From Clytia hemisphaerica (lineage: Eukaryota > Cnidaria > Hydrozoa > Leptothecata > Clytiidae): a stretch of DNA of 64,000 nt. Position 1 is the stretch's first letter, and each line of letters begins with the position of its first letter. The translations under genes were made by a program, and so were the position numbers. The notes under the pieces are model-generated. The model was not told the DNA's origin and did not search any database. It saw only the letters and a program-made list of their open reading frames with translations. Below, piece after piece: positions 11,894 through 21,600 of the stretch. The stretch lies in contig CACVBU010000486.1 of assembly GCA_902728285.1 (NCBI GenBank), positions 190,530 through 254,529 on the forward strand. Reading direction: 5' to 3'.

Positions 11894-12901
11894 ACCGTTT
11901 CCATCGCATTATTTTCAGCGCGTGTAATTTCTGTAATCTTTCTAACTACTGGAATTTCGTTCAGGATTAATTATACTGTACAAAAATATATATTTTATGG
12001 CTTACGCGATTCAACTCCAGCTTATTCGCAGCTTCAAACTTAGCAACTTCCAATTCCAGACAAATAAAGAAATAGACTAGCAAACTAGTCTGTTAATTAA
12101 TCATGTCAGAGGGCGGGAACATAAAGGCGGTGGGCATTTGCTAGAATATGAGCTGCGTAGGAGAACTAGCAAAAGTTGGTGAGAGGCTGCTTTCTGCCCT
12201 TGCCGCCGGAAAATTTCTTTCTACGCTTACCTAACTCCAACGTTCACATTTCCCACGAGGTACCGTTTCAGCTTGCTTTCGTGCCAGTCTAATAAGGAAA
12301 CATTTTTTCCTGGTAAATTTTCCATGATATATTTTATATGTATATAGTATCATTAATGCTCAAAATGTGTGCAATAAATTACTAATTGCAATGTGCTTGG
12401 TGCTTGTTTGAGTCTAAAGTATCTGAAATGAAACCGTAAAAAGCATATGCCAAAATCATATATCGACGATGTGCCGACCAATCGAGATTCTATTCAGCGC
12501 TCAATCAACCCAGAGAAAAGTAACCATGACGACAATCAAACATCTTGGATTAAGTTCAAAGTTGATCATTCTATTCGCATCGTTGAAAACACAGCTTAAA
12601 AATGTCATCGATGCTTTTTAAAAAGAGTCAGCAATAAAGAATCATAACCTAAAGATCTGTATATATTATTCCAATTCCATTGAAGTAAAATTACCATAAT
12701 TAATAGTTTATAAACTACTGTTATACATTTGGGAATCATGCATGTAGTAGATTTCTTTTAAAAAAGAAACTCATTTCATTTACACTTGCAGGTTGTTGGG
12801 GAATTCGCCAATAGTAAACGTAAAAATCTGCTCTCCTGCACAAATTTTGCGTTCCTCCTGTCTACGCTACTGTGAAACGATGCAATACGAAATCAACATC
12901 C
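11894..12901. other. Intergenic, no gene seen
   Basis: Between the Harbinger-like MITE and the duplicated GPCR block. No supported coding sequence or repeat. A short minus-strand coiled-coil-like reading at about 12003-12060 lacks an acceptor site and was rejected. Confidence 0.45.
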
Positions 12902-12947
12902 CTTAGTGATATGTTTTGTGATAAGTATACCCAATATTGAACTCCAG

Positions 12948-14198
12948 CTATTCTGCTTTTCTTTCCAAGGCTATATTTTGAGGCTTTTTGACATTTTTGC
13001 ATCGAATTTTCCGCCTCAATAAACCAAGCGTAAAAATATTCTTCAGAAATTTCCGATAATCACTCATCATTTTGGCATAAACAAAACAATTCAAAATGTT
13101 ATTTAACAAATTTAACACATATGATATATATTCGACTACAATCCAAAATTTCCAATTCCAATGAATTAAAACAGTTTCAGAATCAAAGTAAATGTAATTC
13201 AGCCATAAATAGTAAAAACCTCGAGCTGGCACGATGGTAAGGATGAAAATTAGAATTAACAATAATAAAACTTTCAACGCTTTTTGATTACGCTTTTGAA
13301 TATGTTCACCGACTTCCATTACGTTTTGAACCCTTCTTGATTCGCGTTTCATGTAACGTGAAATCCTGAAATAATAATACGACATGAATCCAGTCGAACC
13401 AAGTAACGGTAATACATAGGCAAGCTGGAAAGTTAAATGGAAATCTAATAAATCTACATCCCATATCCAGTAACAGTTGTATCTGCCAGGCTCACCATGT
13501 AAAAGTGGTGATAACATTTCAATTTGTACGTACGTCAATCCAACACAAATACAGATAACACCAAATGAGAGAGCTGAGTATTTCCTTACGGTCGTTTTTT
13601 CCGCAAACGGATGAACTATGTTTTTGTACCTTTCGTAAGAAATAAAAGCCACTAACCAGAAAGATAGATACGGAAGTGTGTAGCGCGCAAACGGCATTGC
13701 GTATACGCAAGCGAATTCACCAATCGGGTAACTATTTTGCCAATCGTTGTAATAGTTATACGTAATGAAACCACAGTAAAGAGCATCAACTAATGCTAGT
13801 AGCGTGACTAAAAAATGGTATGCTTTCATTTTCGAAATAGTTCTGTTCTTTATTGTATTTTTCCGAATGAAATGCACCATTATGGATGTGTTACCAAGGA
13901 CACCGAATACAGCTAGTGCGACCAAAACTCGAAAACAATAATATTGGACATCTATCCGATATTCTTCAAGTTTCCCGTATTCCAGGGAAACTTTCATTTG
14001 GTTAATCTGATCTTGAGATAAATGGCCCTTCATTGTTATATTGACAAACGACATAAATTGGTCCCATGTTATTTTGTATTTCTCAGTGATGCTGCGATAC
14101 GTCTTTACGTAGCTTAAGTAAGAAACTTTGTCATTGTATGAGTGGACTTCGTTTACAGCAGCTTCAAATCGCTTATAATCATCAAGGTAGTTCATCAT
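12948..14198 (-). CDS. Rhodopsin-class orphan GPCR, copy A
   Basis: Single exon, 416 aa. An N-terminal ectodomain of about 85 residues precedes seven hydrophobic segments (about 87-111, 126-147, 170-190, 208-225, 255-278, 306-328, 350-376). Class A signs are GN in TM1 (102-103), LALVD in TM2, the ECL1 Cys164 to ECL2 Cys242 pair, and ERY at the end of TM3 (189-191) in place of DRY. TM7 has LNCFVY where NPxxY is usual, so proline is replaced by cysteine. A basic C-terminal tail follows. Ligand unknown; the layout is peptide-receptor-like. The paralogue at 33251-34501 is also intact, so both are probably functional. There is an alternative start one codon on (MNY), which is the start used in copy B. 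Confidence 0.9.
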   Translation of the reverse strand: MMNYLDDYKRFEAAVNEVHSYNDKVSYLSYVKTYRSITEKYKITWDQFMSFVNITMKGHLSQDQINQMKVSLEYGKLEEYRIDVQYYCFRVLVALAVFGVLGNTSIMVHFIRKNTIKNRTISKMKAYHFLVTLLALVDALYCGFITYNYYNDWQNSYPIGEFACVYAMPFARYTLPYLSFWLVAFISYERYKNIVHPFAEKTTVRKYSALSFGVICICVGLTYVQIEMLSPLLHGEPGRYNCYWIWDVDLLDFHLTFQLAYVLPLLGSTGFMSYYYFRISRYMKRESRRVQNVMEVGEHIQKRNQKALKVLLLLILIFILTIVPARGFYYLWLNYIYFDSETVLIHWNWKFWIVVEYISYVLNLLNNILNCFVYAKMMSDYRKFLKNIFTLGLLRRKIRCKNVKKPQNIALERKAE

Positions 14199-15218
14199 GC
14201 TTGTATTAAAGATTACTCTACCCGAGATATAGCTGTATTGAGTGTGCTGCCGTATCTGTGACGCAGGTGGTTAGTTTTTTATGTTCAAAATCTTAACTGA
14301 CTAAAGATAATGGCAAATGAGCAATTTTACTTTGACTGTTTCGGATCGTTTCAATCTCTTCTTAGGGTTCTGCTCATCCTCTAGCGAAAAGGGTTTTTCT
14401 ATAGGAAGTATATCTAATCACTAATCAATGTCCACTCGTTTTTGAGGTTCGATCAATCACCAAATGAGTCTCTCTCGCACTCTACTAATGATTCGTTTGT
14501 GAATGTTTTGGAGCGTGAGGCACAAGCGATTTGAAAGATTCTACAGCACTGGCTTCTTTGCCAAACACAAACCTCCTTGCTGGAAAGGGTGTCTAGTTGA
14601 CTTTATATATGTTCAAATTAATTCAAACTATACAAGAAAAAGAAGAAAACCAAGAAAAATGACAGCTCCCATCCTTGGGTCCTTCACTCGAGCCTTTAAC
14701 AGAGAAGACCCTTATATACGCTCAAGGGACGTTGTAAAAATAACACTAAAAGAACCTAGAAGTCCGAAATACTATTTCAACTTCAAAGTACCGATACTAA
14801 AAGGTTTCTTAAGAGTCTAACAGTATGAGGTTACATTCTGGGGGTTCTACTTTTATACACTCTAATTAAAAGAACCTACGAGATGGAAATTTGACATGGA
14901 CAAAGAAACATTTGTCCTAAGAACTTATGGAAAACCATTTTATCCTTAGATTTAGAAAAATTGCAAAACAAACTTTTTCGGGGGTTTTTTATGGAAATAT
15001 TATTTATTGTTTATTTTAAACTTTGCTTATTAAGAAATAAGAATGATTTTTCTATTGTCAGGATTGTTTTTCCAAACTCTTTATTACGAAAGTTCGAAAA
15101 TTCTTCTTGGCTCATTAGAATTAAAATCTACAAGGGTCATTACACAATCATAAATAGTAATTGAAAATAACCACCCGCCGGCAATCAAAGAGATTCGCTA
15201 TAGAACTTGAAGAATTTC
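14199..15218. other. GPCR upstream region shared with copy B
   Basis: Non-coding and alignable to about 34502-35480. The 105-aa plus-strand reading at 14503-14820 is not kept in copy B, so it is not a gene. The region ends at the insertion junction (GAAGAATTTC). Confidence 0.7.
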
Positions 15219-15262
15219 ATATACCTTATTGTAGTTGATTCCCTATAGTATTCCTCATTTTA

Positions 15263-15693
15263 GGGAACACGAAAGGAACTCAATTTTAACAACCGATTTG
15301 TTCCTAAAGGAATGAATCGTTTACTGTGTCATTATGTTGTGAACATTTAATTACCTTGAGACTTATTTGTTCTCTGTAATTACCATTTGTTTTTAATTTG
15401 TTCATTGTTCCTTATGGGGCAGAACGAATTTGTAACTTTTTGTTTGACTGTTTTGTTCATTATCAAAGGGAACACTAAACGTATTTTAAAAGTCTAATGT
15501 GTTCGCTTTGATAGGGAATGTTATATGTCATGATAATTTGAACGAATAAGACTATTCCAGATACGCGCTAGCGGGAAAAGTCAAGCAGAACTTTTTTTGA
15601 TTGATCTCGATTGGAGGATCAGTTTGGCGCCTTTATTTAGGCTCATTTAAAGGAACAAGGGGTACATAATGTTGAATTTCATCCGTTGGGAAC
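15263..15693. promoter_or_regulatory. Cluster of GGAAC/GTTCC words and E2F-like sites at the left end of the element
   Basis: GGAAC or its complement occurs about seven times between 15263 and 15693 (15263, 15275, 15300, 15407, 15468, 15652, 15688), against roughly one expected by chance. GCGGGAAAA at 15571 and TTTGGCGC at 15623 match E2F consensus cores upstream of the recombinase ATG. Could be recombinase or host-factor binding sites; function is inferred only. Confidence 0.4.
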
Positions 15694-15821
15694 AAAAAGA
15701 ACCTTTTGTTCAAGACAACGACAGCCAATATTAAAATTATTGCAAACCCCCTGTAAGATTATTGCCTCTTAAAAGCATAAATAGCTGGGGTATCTCTCTT
15801 TTTGTCATTCAATGTCTGGCC

Positions 15822-17687
15822 ATGAGGGCCAGACGAAGTCTCATAGTCAACTGGAGATCTCTTGAAGGAGCTGCACAAGGGAAACGAACGCTGCATTTAC
15901 GCCCGAACAATAAAGGTTTGTTCACTTGTCCATTGTTGAAACATTGCTTACACACCGATTTCAAAAGCTGTCGAGGACTACGTAAACATATCAATACGAA
16001 ACACCCTTGGTATTTTTATTTTGATCAACAACCTGAAGTAAAAACGGAAAATATGTTTGAAGAGATAACTCCTGCCAGGAGCAAGGCTTATACAGCTAAA
16101 AAACCAGCTTTTTCTTTGGAACAAGGCATAGGCCAGGACTATCTACAATGGTTAACTACATCATGTGGGGGAGGTAAAACTCACAAAGAAGCCGTTCAAA
16201 TTGGTAAGAGAACTATGAAATTCTTCATGAATGCTTTAGGGAACAACCCAGATGATATTGAATTGACTTTGGAATTTGTAGATTGCTGTCTAGGATCTGC
16301 AAATATCATTGTTTCGTTTTTAAAAACTTTGGAAGAGTCTTGGAAGATGAGTTCGTCAGGTTCGTTGAATTACGTCAAAGCTATTAGCGACATGGTCGAT
16401 TTTCGAAAGGCAAACGGCGTTCCAGATCCAACATTAAGACATTTTGCAGTTACAGAGGTTTACTTAAGGAGAGCGAAAGAGAACTTACGGAAGAGAAAGC
16501 ACGTCGAATGCACTCGTAATCTTGACTTAGAATCTTTGATATCTAAGGATAGTTGGGCATCCATTGAAGAAATGGAAAAAGTTGTACCGTTTCACTTGCC
16601 TAGATTTAAAGGGATAATAGAGAAATGCCTTTCTCATGGGATTGTTACCCAAAGGGACTTGGTATTTTGTACTAGATTTATTACATCATTGTTGTTTCTA
16701 CGAGTAAAATGCTCTCGACCAATGACTTTCCAATTTTTGACAATCGAAATGATTAACAAGGCTAAGAAAAATGAAGGCTTCATTGATCAGACCGAGTTCA
16801 AAACATCTAGTACTTACATATTTGATACCTTAATCTTAACCTCCGACATTATAGATATCATCGACTTGTATATCTTGCACATCCGTCCTCGACTAGGTGC
16901 AAAGTGTGATTATCTTTTAGTAAACTCTAATGGATCTCAGTTTCAATCCTTGACCATTGCAATGACGATGCTAGTTCATGAAGCAATCCAAAAGTACATT
17001 CATCCGACGAGATACAGGCAGATTATCGAAACTGAAAGCAGTGAGCGATTATCAATTGAAGAACAAAGATTTATATCTGAAGATCAAAAGCATAGCTCCC
17101 AAGTTGCTAAAATTCATTACAAAAAGAAACAATCCAGACAAGTTGCGATAGAAGGTAAAAAGTGCATGGATAAAATGACGATTGATTGTAGGAATCAAAA
17201 TGGAAAGCTTATGGAAATTTACAACAACTTGGACGTTGTTTTCGATCAAAACGTTCTCGATAAAAGCCGACAAATCATTGGTTCAACACAGTTGACCGAT
17301 CCAGATGGCGCATCTTGTTCGAAGTATCAAGATCCTTATCAGCCTGTCGACCCTTTAGACGAATCTACTGACTTTGTAACTTTACAATCGAATACGACAG
17401 ATGGAAAGGAAGAAGTTTCGGTTGAGGCAGACGTACCGCAAACAGCAAAAGCTTCTAAAGTTGATCACTCTACTGCTTCTTCCAAAAGAGTGTGTAAAAA
17501 TGTTAAGTTTACCGAAGAAGAGGATACCAATTTGAATACAGGTATAACAAAATACGGAAAAACTGCTTGGTCTTCTATTTTGAAAGATGACAGTCTAAAA
17601 TTTCATGTATCAAGAACCAGAGATTCACTCAGAGTTCGTGCTGGCTCTGCAACATTTAAGAAACGTTTTAAAACTAAAAGTGGTTAA
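15822..17687 (+). CDS. Tyrosine recombinase with C2H2-like finger and telobox-like Myb domain (Crypton-like)
   Basis: Intronless, 621 aa. ATG 15822 is chosen because upstream in-frame codons lack an ATG; the frame is open to about 15762. Residues 34-62 form a C2H2-like finger (C36-x5-C42-x13-H56-x4-H61). A helical core-binding region follows (about 95-230). The catalytic domain shows the full tyrosine-recombinase set: R299 (SRPMTF), K327 (FKTSSTY), H394-x-x-R397 (HPTR), H424 (KHSSQVAK) and nucleophile Y433 nine residues later. Such enzymes cut and rejoin DNA through a 3'-phosphotyrosine. After a low-complexity linker, residues 556-616 form a SANT/Myb domain (FTEEEDTNL, KYGKTAWSSIL, SRTRDSLR) resembling TRF telobox Myb domains. 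No reverse transcriptase is near, so DIRS/Ngaro is excluded and a Crypton-like identity is likely. All catalytic residues are present and there is no stop or frameshift, so it may be active. Confidence 0.8.
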   Translation: MRARRSLIVNWRSLEGAAQGKRTLHLRPNNKGLFTCPLLKHCLHTDFKSCRGLRKHINTKHPWYFYFDQQPEVKTENMFEEITPARSKAYTAKKPAFSLEQGIGQDYLQWLTTSCGGGKTHKEAVQIGKRTMKFFMNALGNNPDDIELTLEFVDCCLGSANIIVSFLKTLEESWKMSSSGSLNYVKAISDMVDFRKANGVPDPTLRHFAVTEVYLRRAKENLRKRKHVECTRNLDLESLISKDSWASIEEMEKVVPFHLPRFKGIIEKCLSHGIVTQRDLVFCTRFITSLLFLRVKCSRPMTFQFLTIEMINKAKKNEGFIDQTEFKTSSTYIFDTLILTSDIIDIIDLYILHIRPRLGAKCDYLLVNSNGSQFQSLTIAMTMLVHEAIQKYIHPTRYRQIIETESSERLSIEEQRFISEDQKHSSQVAKIHYKKKQSRQVAIEGKKCMDKMTIDCRNQNGKLMEIYNNLDVVFDQNVLDKSRQIIGSTQLTDPDGASCSKYQDPYQPVDPLDESTDFVTLQSNTTDGKEEVSVEADVPQTAKASKVDHSTASSKRVCKNVKFTEEEDTNLNTGITKYGKTAWSSILKDDSLKFHVSRTRDSLRVRAGSATFKKRFKTKSG

Positions 17688-18630
17688 AACTAAATATTTT
17701 GTTTGTTGACTAGAATATTAACATGGCCGGTCTATAAGATATGGAACTACAATAAGGCCTAAATAGAAAATAATACAGCATTACATAAACTCTTCTTAAG
17801 ATTTTTGTGAATAACGTTTCAAAGAGGGTTTCTTTCACTATCCTTAGCCGATGAACTTTCAAAATGAACCACAGGCTAAATTTACCAAGACGGGATGAGT
17901 TCAAAATCGAAATTAAATTTATTGTTACGTTAATATATTGTAACATATAATATGTTGTATAATGTGTAATAAATTATATTATTATACATACTATATCATA
18001 TATCATATAATATATAATAAATTATATAATATATTATATAGTATACTATATATTATTATAATACTATATTATATGTACTACCTACATATGAGATATTATA
18101 CTATAGATTTTTGTGTTATATTCTTCATTACTTAATCGTGAAAAAATATTTTGATTTTAGAAGAAGTTACGTAATCAATAAACTCAGTTCAATTTACCAA
18201 CACGACCTACACCCCGTGATTGTACGTCACTTTTATAACTTCCACTTGGATACTGATACGGGTGTTTTTTTCAAATTGATAACACGATCTCGAAATTTGA
18301 ATAATTTGAAGAAAAAACATTTGAGATACTTATGGACATTGCTTCAAATAAGAGAACATCAATATTTCGAAATATATTCAGCCTTTTCAAAATAGTAACA
18401 CAAGCTTGTTTCCATAATATTTGAACACCAAAAAGCCACGAACTAGGTTAGGTTTTAATCAAAACAACATCTTATGATTCATTTTCTCGGTCACAAAGTC
18501 AGGTATGAACTTTAGACCCTATGAGTATTCCAGAATTACTCCTAAAATTAAAAAATAACTTTGAGATCATTTCATAATCAAGTGCAGTCACGATCTATTA
18601 TTTTTTTATATGCAATAGTTCACTAGACAA
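17688..18630. other. Intergenic between two convergent genes, AT-rich
   Basis: Three-prime flanks of the recombinase and helicase genes. At 17937-18100 there is a near-pure AT stretch rich in TATA/ATAT palindromes. The plus-strand reading at 18111-18395 has no ATG start and no recognisable features. Confidence 0.6.
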
Positions 18631-21600
18631 CTAAATGAAAATAAGCCTATAGAAAACATGGGAATAATCTTGAAATAATAAGAATCTGTCATCGACCACA
18701 ATATCCAACAGCTCCCTCAATTTTTTTATCTGTTCGTAGCAAGTTGGGTATTTGGCTAAAAATCTTTTATGGCTGAAAATATTCCTTGAGCAGCCGCGCA
18801 CTAAACACCATGCATCAAATTTGGGTTCTGTACATTGTTTGTTGTGAATTCCCCCTTCACGTTTGTATCTTGCACAAAATGCGAGATACCTTCCAACACT
18901 GACTTTTTCCGTTGAAAACATATGGGTGAAGAGCGCCCGACGGACCTCTCTGAAATAGCTGTCGGTGTTTATGGTTGAAAGGTAGAACTTTTTCTCATAT
19001 GTTCGATCTTTCCATAAATAATCGATGGTGATTGGTGGTGTTGATTCGGTTTCTTTGTTTTGATCTTAAAAATGAAAAAAATGTCACTTCTGATAGATAG
19101 TTCATTTCAGAACATGGCTAATCTTATTCAAAAGTCATAGACGCTTAATGATACGATCCAAAGGGGAGTTGACGCGACAACTACCTATCTAAAGGACCTT
19201 GTAATTTTTGGAATACGACATGATACTTCAAACATTGACCATACTTGTTGGAGCTAGAAAGACAATACCAGAGTGTTAAATATTGTCATAACAAAAAATT
19301 AAAATACCTTTTTCATTATTCTCAACAGGTGCATCTGGTTTTGTTTCTTTGGCACGGGATAGTGTTTTCTCCACATCTATCGAAAAAAAGAATCATTACA
19401 TTAGGGTCCATTTGAAATATTGCATTCAGGAAATGAACGTGCCTTTGCTTTCTTTGATTATCATTTCAGTTTTCAAAAATATTTACCTAAATGTACAGCT
19501 TTGGATTGTTCATCGTCAGTATCATCATCATCTTGTAATTCGATGACAATCTTTGCCTCTACTTGATTGTCTTCAACTTCATCTGTAAGATATAAACATA
19601 ATCAAAATTTCATTACTTCTGCTCTTGTGATGATGTACTCTGTTTTAAAGGCATGCAACAAGAAAATAAATGAGTAAGCATGTCTAAACATGGTAATCAA
19701 ATTAGCAATAATATCTTACCAGGTTCAATTAACAAGGCTTGCTTTGCCGTCGAAGGTCCCGGCTGTTGACCATCGTCCGAAGGAAGCTTGCGCTTCATTT
19801 TCCTTTTGCCATGTGGATCTGAGATGATAAATATAATTTCATAATGACAGATTTATTAATACAAAAGAAACACAATTGTATTCCAAGCCCGTTTGGTCTT
19901 TAAAAGAACGAAAAGAATTCATGTTGCTTCAAGTTTTTTTTTGAAAACCTTGACTGCTTGCAGCATTAAAAACAAAGTATATATAATGAAAAAGAGCTCA
20001 CCTGCATTATCACCGTCTTTTGGAGCTGGGACTGCGGGTATTTGCGGATTGAAAAGGGTGCCAGTTTGTATTTGTTTGACAATATGATCGGGGACATTCT
20101 TTGTCACTTTTGCATTAGCACTGACGTCCTTGGGGCGTTCATAAAACCTTTCTTCCGGCTCAACATGTTCGATGTTTTGATTAATAAACAGTGCCAGCCA
20201 TAAAAGACACTGCATGGCATTTTCTTGGATCCACCTCGGTGCATCGAGACACGTTCTTTTAAGTTTTTTTGTTCGACAAATGTAGAGGCGCAGTTGGACA
20301 TTTTCTTGTTCGTTGCCGTAGTCTGGTACTTCGTTGCAGGTTATGTACACTCCTGCCTGCATGTTCTGCATTTTTGGGTTTTTGTGTTTGACAGATTGGC
20401 AAAAGAACCCACCCTGCATCATGGTTTTCAAAGTGTCTTCCGATAACATCTCTTTTTTCCATTCATCTACCCAAAGAAGCTCAGTGTCGTCTTGAATCAT
20501 TGATGCTCCAAAATGCTCCTCCTTTGAAAGAACGGCAATTTTTTCTTTGGCCATCAAACCAAAGAACACTTTTGACCATGACGTTTTACCGCTATTTTTC
20601 TCTCCAACCACAACCAGCTTTCGAATCTTGTGTGGCAGCTGCCAACACAAAAAGCATTGAAAGAATTTGTTGCAAAATCGAACTCTTTCGGTCAAATCCG
20701 GAAAGCAAGATTCCAAAGATTGTGAAAAATAACTTGCATCTTTAAAATTGGTCTTTCGAGCATCAAAATTTTGGAACGTTCTTGGTGATATCAAACCATA
20801 GTCAGATTTTTTGAATGGACATGGGACAATGCAGCGTGATGAAAATTTGAAAAACAACTGATGACAAAGCTCGATATAGTCGTAATCGAAATCGATAACT
20901 GGAAAAAGCTGAAAGATAAAAATTAGTAAAAACCATATTAACCATAATTGATGTTATTGGAAGTTTTAATGGCTCCAAAGACTAAGTAGCATTGGTTTCC
21001 ATTTCAATAACCCTTAGTTTGCGACCGTCAACCCTTGCTTAAGCCCGTCAGTTTCGAGCCGAATCGACTGTAGGCCCTTGGCTCGTCAGTTTGGATGCAC
21101 AGTTTTACAAAAAGCGTTATCTCACAACGATCTACACGCCATAGGGTGTATTTAGGTGCAACCTTCCATGGATTTAATCATTTTAGAGAAAATATGTAGA
21201 TAAATTGAGCCCTTTTCTAAAACCCTTTGGCCCTTGCTTAAGCCCGTCATTTTTGGTGCAAATTACTTGTAGGCCCTTGGCCCGTCAATTTGGAAGCACA
21301 GTATTACAAAGAGTATTATCTCACAACGATCTACACGCCATAGGGTGTATTTGGAAGCCACCTTTCATGGATTTAGTCATTTTAGAGAAAATATGTAGAT
21401 GAATTGAGCCCTTTTCTATAACCCTTTGGCCCTTGCTTAAGCCCGTCATTTTTGGTGCAAATTACTTGTAGGCCCTTGGCCCGTCAATTTGGAAGCACAG
21501 TATTACAAAGAGCATTATCTCACAACGATCTACACGCCATAGGGTGTATTTGGGCGCCACCCTTTCATGGATTTAGTCATTTTAGAGAAAATATGTAGAT

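Noticed and set aside
12003-12060. Minus-strand coiled-coil-like reading ending at a GTAAGC donor
   Set aside because: No AG acceptor in front of it and no adjoining exon.
14503-14820. 105-aa plus-strand ORF upstream of GPCR copy A
   Set aside because: The matching region of copy B does not keep the frame, and the sequence is the GPCR upstream region.
18111-18395. 94-aa ORF between the two element genes
   Set aside because: Starts at TTG, AT-driven composition, no motif, lies in the 3' flank of convergent genes.
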